Origin: GCA-2737125 sp044336815
Lineage (GTDB): Bacteria > Actinomycetota > Actinomycetes > S36-B12
Reading direction: 5' to 3'
DNA length: 37,963 nt
Assembly (NCBI GenBank): GCA_044336815.1
Contig: JBIIOU010000004.1
Coordinates: 1-37,963 of the forward strand
The notes under the pieces were generated by a model. The model was given only the letters and a program-made list of their open reading frames with translations. It made no database searches and was not told the origin of the DNA. Position 1 is the first letter of the stretch; each line of letters opens with the position of its first letter. This document shows, in pieces, positions 33,624 through 37,963 of the stretch. The position numbers and the translations under genes are program-made.

Positions 33624-33706
33624 GTGCCTTCGGATAGCCGCGCGACAAAACACGCAATTACCCAGGTATTAAGCCGGGTGGGCCTACCACGTCGACTGAA
33701 CACCAG

Positions 33707-33778
33707 CTGGGGTACCAGGACTCGAACCTAGACTAAATGAATCAGAATCATTTGGGCTGCCAATTACCCCATACCCCA
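33707..33778 (-). tRNA. tRNA-Gln(CTG)
   Basis: 72-nt cloverleaf on the minus strand: acceptor TGGGGTA / TACCCCA, anticodon stem AATGA / TCATT around loop TTCTGAT (anticodon CTG), T-arm TAGGTTCGAGTCCTGG. The discriminator is G and no CCA is encoded. It is adjacent to gltX, whose product probably charges it with glutamate first. The 83 nt to tRNA-Glu show no clear promoter, so both tRNAs are probably cotranscribed. Confidence 0.94.
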
Positions 33779-33779
33779 T

Positions 33780-33832
33780 GGGGCCGAACACTTGGCCCCA
33801 GACCTACAGGTCCAACCACTCGGCGAAGAGTG
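33780..33832 (-). other. three small stem-loops in the tRNA-Gln leader
   Basis: CACTC/GAGTG (33817-33832), GACC/GGTC (33801-33812) and GGGGCC/GGCCCC (33780-33799) lie in series between the tRNA promoter and the tRNA 5' end. They may guide RNase processing or act as the gltX end. Confidence 0.4.
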
Positions 33833-33861
33833 ATTATAGGCGACCGGTCACCCACCACCAA
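33833..33861 (-). promoter_or_regulatory. promoter of the tRNA-Gln/tRNA-Glu transcript
   Basis: TTGGTG (33856-33861), 17-nt spacer, perfect TATAAT (33833-33838) on the minus strand. The -35 lies inside the last codons of gltX. It would give a leader of about 45-50 nt before tRNA-Gln. Confidence 0.65.
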
Positions 33862-35359
33862 TCGCCGCATCCAAGCGAGCCAAACACGCCGATCTACCCA
33901 GAATTTCCATCGATTCGAACAATGGGGGCGAAATCCGGCGCCCGGTAATTGCCACCCGCAGTGGGGTAAATGCCAATTTGGGTTTCAGGCCCAGCTCATC
34001 GACCAAGGTGACGCGCAATGCTTCATGGATCTCATCGGTTTGCCACCGCGGCAATTCGCTCAAAACCGCGCGCGCCGCCACCAAAGTAGGCGCGGCATCG
34101 GGTCCGATCACCCCGCGATCGCCCTCGTCGACGACAAAGCTTTCGGCGGGCTCCAGCAAGAATGCGAGCATCTCGACTGATTGGCTGAGGTTCTCCATGC
34201 GCTCTTGGATCAACGGGGCGGCGACTTCCAAGATCGACAGCTGCTCACTGGTCGGTTTCGGCAGGATCAATTTAGCCGCGACCAAGAATGGCAGGATCCG
34301 CTCGACCAGCTCCGCCGGCGCCAATGACCGGATCCAGTCACCGTTGATAGCGGTGCACTTTTTCAAGTCAAATCGTGCTGGGTTTTGATTAACTCGCTCA
34401 AGGGTGAAAACTTCTGCCATCTGCTCTTTGCTGAAGAACTCTTGGTCATCGCCCATTGACCAGCCCAGTAATGCCAGATAATTAAGTAGAGCTTCAGGTA
34501 GATAGCCACCTTCACGATACATCAGCAAAGAGGACTCTGGATCGCGCTTAGAAAGTTTTCGGTTACCCTCGCCCATCACATACGGCAAGTGACCAAACCG
34601 TGGCGTGGTGCCGTCGCTTACGTCAATAGCGGCCAGCGCTTCATAAAGGGCAAGCTGGCGAGGGGTAGATGACAGTAAATCCTCACCGCGCAAAACATGG
34701 GTAATGCGCATGAGCGCATCGTCAACCGGATTTACGAGGGTATAAAGCGGATCACCATTTGCACGGACCAACACATAATCGGGCACATGCTCGGCCCCGA
34801 AGGTGATCGAGCCGCGCACAAGGTCATCCCATTCAAAATCACGATCTGGCATTCGGAATCGAAGTACAGGGTCTCGGCCTTCGTCCTCGTAGGCCTCCAC
34901 CTGATCATGGGAGAGCTCGCGACACTTACCGTCATAGCCGGGGGTACGGCCTTCCGTCTTGGCCAACTCGCGACGTTCTTCAAGCTCAACGGATGAGCAA
35001 TAGCAGTGATAGGCGAATCCGCCATCGCGCAACCGTTTCGCTACTTCGGCATACACGGGAAGCCGGTCGGACTGACGGTATGGGCCGAAGTCACCACCAA
35101 CCTCGGGGCCTTCGTCCCAATCTAAACCCAACCAGCGGAGCGAATCCAGTAGCGCGGTATATGACTCTTCAGTGTCTCGGGCTGAGTCAGTGTCTTCGAT
35201 CCGGAATACAAAAGTGCCGCCGGTATGGCGGGCGAACGCCCAGTTGAACAACGCGGTACGAATCATTCCGACATGCGGATTGCCTGTCGGTGACGGACAA
35301 AAGCGCACCCGAACCGGTCGCTGCGAAATATTGTCCTGGGCGCTGCGCGTATCAGACAC
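33848..35359 (-). CDS. gltX: glutamyl-tRNA synthetase
   Basis: Class I synthetase, 503 aa. The HIGH-type motif is PSPTGNPHVG at 22-31, and KMSKS is KLSKR in GNRKLSKRDPES. RIEDTDSARDTEES and ALLDSLRWLGLDWDEGP follow the usual order. The GTG at 35359 overlaps the upstream FAA-gene stop by 8 nt. Actinobacteria generally lack glutaminyl-tRNA synthetase and use GatCAB, so this enzyme is probably non-discriminating and charges both tRNA-Glu and tRNA-Gln; that is inference. Confidence 0.96.
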   Translation of the reverse strand: MSDTRSAQDNISQRPVRVRFCPSPTGNPHVGMIRTALFNWAFARHTGGTFVFRIEDTDSARDTEESYTALLDSLRWLGLDWDEGPEVGGDFGPYRQSDRLPVYAEVAKRLRDGGFAYHCYCSSVELEERRELAKTEGRTPGYDGKCRELSHDQVEAYEDEGRDPVLRFRMPDRDFEWDDLVRGSITFGAEHVPDYVLVRANGDPLYTLVNPVDDALMRITHVLRGEDLLSSTPRQLALYEALAAIDVSDGTTPRFGHLPYVMGEGNRKLSKRDPESSLLMYREGGYLPEALLNYLALLGWSMGDDQEFFSKEQMAEVFTLERVNQNPARFDLKKCTAINGDWIRSLAPAELVERILPFLVAAKLILPKPTSEQLSILEVAAPLIQERMENLSQSVEMLAFLLEPAESFVVDEGDRGVIGPDAAPTLVAARAVLSELPRWQTDEIHEALRVTLVDELGLKPKLAFTPLRVAITGRRISPPLFESMEILGRSACLARLDAAIGGG

Positions 35360-36143
35360 GGTCCACCACCGGATTGGTAAGAGTGCCAATACCCTCGATC
35401 GCAACGGAGACATTATTTCCGGCGACAATCGGCCCTACCCCAGCCGGTGTGCCCGTAAGAATAACGTCACCGGGTATGAGCGTCATGATCGAGCTGATGT
35501 AGGCGATCAAAGTGGCAATATCGTGCACCATGTCATTTGTTGAACCCGCTTGGCGAAGCACGCCATCAACACTGCAGGTTATCCGAGCATCTTCAACATC
35601 AAGGTCGGTCTCGATCCACGGACCGATAGGACAAAAAGTATCAAACCCTTTAGCTCGGGACCACTGGCCATCAGCGTGCTGCAAATCACGCGCCGTCACA
35701 TCATTGGCGCAGGTGTACCCCAAGATCACCTCTTGAACACGGTCAACGGGCACATCGCTACAAAGGCGCCCGATAACGACCGCGAGCTCGGCCTCATGTT
35801 CGACATTCTCAGATTGCCAGGGTAAGGCGATGGATTCACCGGGGCCGATAATGCTGGTGCTGGGCTTCAGGAAAATTAGCGGCGAAGCCGGCACTTGTCC
35901 GCCCATTTCTTTCGCATGGTCAGCGTAATTCTTGCCGACCGCGACTATTTTGCTCGGCAAGACCGGTGCCAATAAGCGGGTATCTGCCAGCGGAATTATG
36001 CGTCCCTCAGGCACCAAGCCACCAAACGGATGGCCATTGACCAGCACGACCAAGGAAGCCTCGGTTGGCTCGTTTTCGGCAGATATGCCTTCGAGCACGC
36101 CGTAGAAAAGTTCGCCGTCAACTGCAACTCGGACTATGCGCAC
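35352..36143 (-). CDS. fumarylacetoacetate hydrolase-family protein
   Basis: 263-aa FAH-superfamily enzyme, a metal-dependent hydrolase/isomerase/decarboxylase of acylpyruvate-like acids. PSKIVAVGKNYADHAKEMGG, PLIFLKPSTSIIGPGE, HEAELAVVIGR (metal-binding Glu residues) and GYTCANDVTARDLQ are visible, and VILTGTPAGVGP is near the end. The substrate is unknown; acylpyruvase or oxaloacetate decarboxylase are candidates. The GTG start at 36143 is preceded by TAGGCT at 6 nt and no ribosome site. The pairing with gltX is shared with mycobacteria. Confidence 0.92.
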   Translation of the reverse strand: MRIVRVAVDGELFYGVLEGISAENEPTEASLVVLVNGHPFGGLVPEGRIIPLADTRLLAPVLPSKIVAVGKNYADHAKEMGGQVPASPLIFLKPSTSIIGPGESIALPWQSENVEHEAELAVVIGRLCSDVPVDRVQEVILGYTCANDVTARDLQHADGQWSRAKGFDTFCPIGPWIETDLDVEDARITCSVDGVLRQAGSTNDMVHDIATLIAYISSIMTLIPGDVILTGTPAGVGPIVAGNNVSVAIEGIGTLTNPVVDRV

Positions 36144-36149
36144 CCGCGC

Positions 36150-36155
36150 AGCCTA
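36150..36155 (-). promoter_or_regulatory. -10 element (TAGGCT) of leaderless FAA-family gene
   Basis: TANNNT followed by 6 nt (GCGCGG) and GTG, within the 13-nt gap after cimA; suggests an internal promoter for FAA-gltX. Confidence 0.45.
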
Positions 36156-36156
36156 T

Positions 36157-37749
36157 CTATTGAGCCGGTGCATCACGCTTGGCCGCCCGGATGAGCCCGA
36201 ATGTCACGGCATCTTCAAGTGCCCGCCAAGAAGCCGCAATTACGTTCTCGTGGACCCCTACCGTTGACCACTGACCGAACCCATCGCTGGTACCAACCAA
36301 GACGCGGGTGACGGCATCGGTGCCTGTGATGCCATCGAGAATGCGAACCTTGTAGTCGATTAACTCGAGTGAGTCGAGCTCTGGGTACAACTGAATAACA
36401 GCGGCTCGCAACGCCCGATCTAGAGCGTTTACCGGGCCATTGCCCTCTGCCGTGGAGATGATTCGTTCGCCGCTTGCATGCACCTTTACGGTTGCTTCGG
36501 TACTTACGCTCCCATCAGCAGCCTGCTCGACAATCGTGCGCCAGGATTCAACATCGAATCTTCGCTCAGCACCATCCTCATCCAAAAGCAACAGTTCGAA
36601 GGATGCATCGGCTGCCTCGAATGTCCAGCCCCGTGCCTCTAGATCCTTAACTTTGTCGATAACCCTGGTGAGCAATGCAGAATCTCCAGAGAGGTCATAG
36701 CCCAATTCGCGACCCTTGAGCTCAACCGAAGCCCGACCAGCCATTTCGGTGATTAGGACCCTCATGTCATTTCCAACTACGGTTGGATCGATGTGGTTGT
36801 AGAGATCTGCGGAAACCTTTAGTGCACTTGCATGTAAGCCAGCCTTGTGCGCGAATGCCGAAACTCCAGCGTACGGCTGATGGGTGTTTGGTGCGATATT
36901 CGCAATTTCAGCAATTGAGTGGGCAATTCGGACTGTTTCTTTCAGCGCGCCTTCAGGCAAGATGTCGTAACCCAGCTTGGTCACTAAATTCGGGATCACC
37001 ACAAATAGGTCGGCGTTTCCGGTGCGCTCGCCATAACCATTTGCCGTGCATTGCACATGGGTGGCACCGGCCTCAACCGCTGCGACGCTATTTGCAATCG
37101 CGCATCCGGTGTCATCTTGGCAGTGAATGCCGAGCCGGGCAGTTGATCTAGCCGAAACATCGGTGACTATGGCGGTGATGCCACTCGGCAACATCCCCCC
37201 GTTGGTGTCACAGAGCACCACCACGCTGGCTCCCGCTGCGTGGGCGACATCGGCTAGCCGAACCCCATAGTCGCGATCGTGCTTATAGCCGTCGAAGAAG
37301 TGCTCCATGTCAACAAAAACCCGTCGACCCTGCGACACCAGGTATTCCACGGTGTCGCGAACCATCGCCTCGTTTTCATCCAATGTTGTCTTCAGAGCAT
37401 CTTTCACGTGCAGCACATCGGATTTAGCCACGATGGTGATCACGGGAGCCCCAGAGTCAAGGAGCGCTTGCACCTGTGGATCATCAGCCACCGCCACACC
37501 CGGCTTACGCGTCGCACCAAAGGCCACCAGTTCGGCGTGCTTCAACTCGAGCTCGGTCTTGGCACGCTCGAAGAACTCGGTGTCCTTGGGCATGGCACCG
37601 GGCCAGCCACCTTCGATGAATCCAACTCCGTAGCCATCTAGGAGGCGAGCCACCGCCAACTTGTCGTTGACCGAATACGAAATACCTTCACGCTGGGCAC
37701 CATCACGCAAGGTGGTGTCGTAAACGTGAAAATTGTCGGGGCGGGGCAT
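36157..37749 (-). CDS. cimA: (R)-citramalate synthase
   Basis: Condenses pyruvate and acetyl-CoA to citramalate, the first step of threonine-independent isoleucine synthesis. 530 aa with HMGL-like TIM barrel: DTTLRDGAQREG at about 11-22, FIEGGWPGAMPKD near 45-57, CDTNGGMLPSG and HCQDDTGCAIANSVAAVEAG. A LeuA-type regulatory domain fills the C-terminal third (about 390-520). The EGGWPG motif and length fit the long citramalate-synthase group rather than LeuA. ATG at 37749 has AGAGGA upstream. It follows ilvE, with a terminator-bearing leader between. Confidence 0.92.
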   Translation of the reverse strand: MPRPDNFHVYDTTLRDGAQREGISYSVNDKLAVARLLDGYGVGFIEGGWPGAMPKDTEFFERAKTELELKHAELVAFGATRKPGVAVADDPQVQALLDSGAPVITIVAKSDVLHVKDALKTTLDENEAMVRDTVEYLVSQGRRVFVDMEHFFDGYKHDRDYGVRLADVAHAAGASVVVLCDTNGGMLPSGITAIVTDVSARSTARLGIHCQDDTGCAIANSVAAVEAGATHVQCTANGYGERTGNADLFVVIPNLVTKLGYDILPEGALKETVRIAHSIAEIANIAPNTHQPYAGVSAFAHKAGLHASALKVSADLYNHIDPTVVGNDMRVLITEMAGRASVELKGRELGYDLSGDSALLTRVIDKVKDLEARGWTFEAADASFELLLLDEDGAERRFDVESWRTIVEQAADGSVSTEATVKVHASGERIISTAEGNGPVNALDRALRAAVIQLYPELDSLELIDYKVRILDGITGTDAVTRVLVGTSDGFGQWSTVGVHENVIAASWRALEDAVTFGLIRAAKRDAPAQ

Positions 37750-37779
37750 TATCGTCCTCTTTCTGGCCGTAGCGCAATG

Positions 37780-37807
37780 AAAAAGCCCCCCGCGGGTGCG
37801 AAGGGCT
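37780..37807 (-). terminator. intrinsic terminator / possible attenuator before cimA
   Basis: AGCCC, 14-nt loop, GGGCT then TTTTC on the minus strand, ending about 30 nt before the cimA ATG. It may end ilvE or attenuate cimA. Confidence 0.6.
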
Positions 37808-37831
37808 GCGCGTCACCGTTCGTTGACGCGC
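37808..37831 (-). other. 8-bp hairpin directly before the terminator
   Basis: GCGCGTCA-ACGAACGG-TGACGCGC, perfect stem, immediately upstream of the terminator in the cimA leader. Confidence 0.7.
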
Positions 37832-37863
37832 TACAACATAATGTTGCTGACAGAGCTGATCAC
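37831..37863 (-). CDS. possible 10-aa leader peptide of cimA
   Basis: GTG-started mini frame VISSVSNIML, stop TAG touching the first hairpin. Five of ten residues are Val, Ile or Leu. The only purine-rich site, AGGGG, is too close to the start. Speculative. Confidence 0.25.
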   Translation of the reverse strand: MISSVSNIML

Positions 37864-37895
37864 GCCCCTATTGTGGCATATGGTCCGCGCGCCGC

Positions 37896-37963
37896 TTAGC
37901 AGATGGTGTGCATCCAGTTATGGCGATCTGGGGCGGCGCCGGTCTGGATATCAAGAAGTGCTT
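37896..37963 (-). CDS. ilvE: branched-chain aminotransferase, C-terminal end (partial)
   Basis: Only the last 21 residues are inside the window: ALLDIQTGAAPDRHNWMHTI then C and TAA. The pattern L-x-D-I-Q-x-G-x-x-P-D-x-H-x-W-M-H matches the end of IlvE, which transaminates leucine, isoleucine and valine. The 5' part lies beyond the right edge. Context with cimA and leuCD supports the call. Confidence 0.75.
   Translation of the reverse strand, partial: ALLDIQTGAAPDRHNWMHTIC

Noticed and set aside
33780..33832. Possible third tRNA between gltX and tRNA-Gln (GCCGAGTGGTTGGACC resembles a D-arm)
   Set aside because: No T-arm (GGTTCGA-type) or matching acceptor stem could be found; the region folds as three small separate hairpins behind a TATAAT promoter.
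1..37963. CRISPR array, prophage, insertion sequence, toxin-antitoxin or defence genes
   Set aside because: No spaced direct repeats of array type, no transposase or integrase frames, no inverted terminal repeats around genes; all clear genes belong to conserved housekeeping families.

Overview
The window looks like chromosome of an actinobacterium. By eye the G+C is moderate (roughly mid-50s percent, not counted). The lineage calls rest on several signs: the gene order, an HU protein with a Lys/Ala tail, a SepIVA-like coiled-coil protein, CofC (coenzyme F420), an F420-type PPOX flavoprotein, ribosomal protein S16 with a long acidic tail, many GTG/TTG starts, and genes with actinobacterial leaderless promoters. 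Gene density is very high, with 1-4 nt stop/start overlaps throughout, which suggests a compact, perhaps free-living aquatic genome. That last point is inference only. From memory, the order is a condensed version of the Mycobacterium tuberculosis Rv2906c-Rv2995c stretch: trmD, rimM, KH protein, rpsP, ffh, glnD, glnB, amt, ftsY, smc, mutM, rnc, DUF177, sepIVA, coaD, rsmD, recG, DAK, thiL, ddl, gpsA, cofC, hupB, leuD, leuC, gltX, FAA hydrolase.

Layout. At 1-2.7 kb a translation cluster on the minus strand (rpsP-khpA-rimM-trmD) is followed by a PPOX flavoprotein. At 2.9-5.0 kb lie a secreted YcnI/DUF1775 copper-type protein and ffh. At 5.0-9.0 kb is the nitrogen operon amt-glnB-glnD, preceded by a GlnR-like box. 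At 9.2-17.6 kb, ftsY, smc, mutM, rnc, an acyl-carrier-like protein without its serine, plsX, rpmF and DUF177 form a run for protein targeting, chromosome handling, RNA processing and lipid precursors. At 17.7-23.2 kb are sepIVA, coaD, rsmD, recG and a fakA-like kinase. rpmB (plus strand) ends in a clear terminator. At 23.6-29.3 kb are thiL, a stand-alone Lrp/AsnC sensor domain, a quinone-reductase-like dehydrogenase, ddl, a Cys/Met PLP enzyme and gpsA. At 29.2-31.3 kb are plsC, cofC with a small partner gene, and hupB. At 31.4-38.0 kb are leuC-leuD, tRNA-Glu(CTC), tRNA-Gln(CTG), gltX, an FAA-family hydrolase, cimA and the 3' end of ilvE.

How the genes fit together. SRP-dependent targeting (Ffh, FtsY), ammonium uptake and PII signalling (Amt, GlnB, GlnD), and branched-chain amino acid synthesis (CimA, LeuCD, IlvE) are each represented by adjacent partners. 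CimA with LeuCD suggests isoleucine made from pyruvate via citramalate. GltX lies next to tRNA-Glu and tRNA-Gln, which fits a non-discriminating enzyme that charges both.

I saw no phage, insertion sequence, CRISPR array, toxin-antitoxin pair or defence island, and I do not think the window contains a new multi-gene system. The points most worth a second look are local: the ACP-like protein lacking the phosphopantetheine serine, six genes with TANNNT placed 6-7 nt before the start codon, a GlnR-like box before amt, a tandemly duplicated ribosome binding site before leuC, and a terminator/hairpin leader before cimA.
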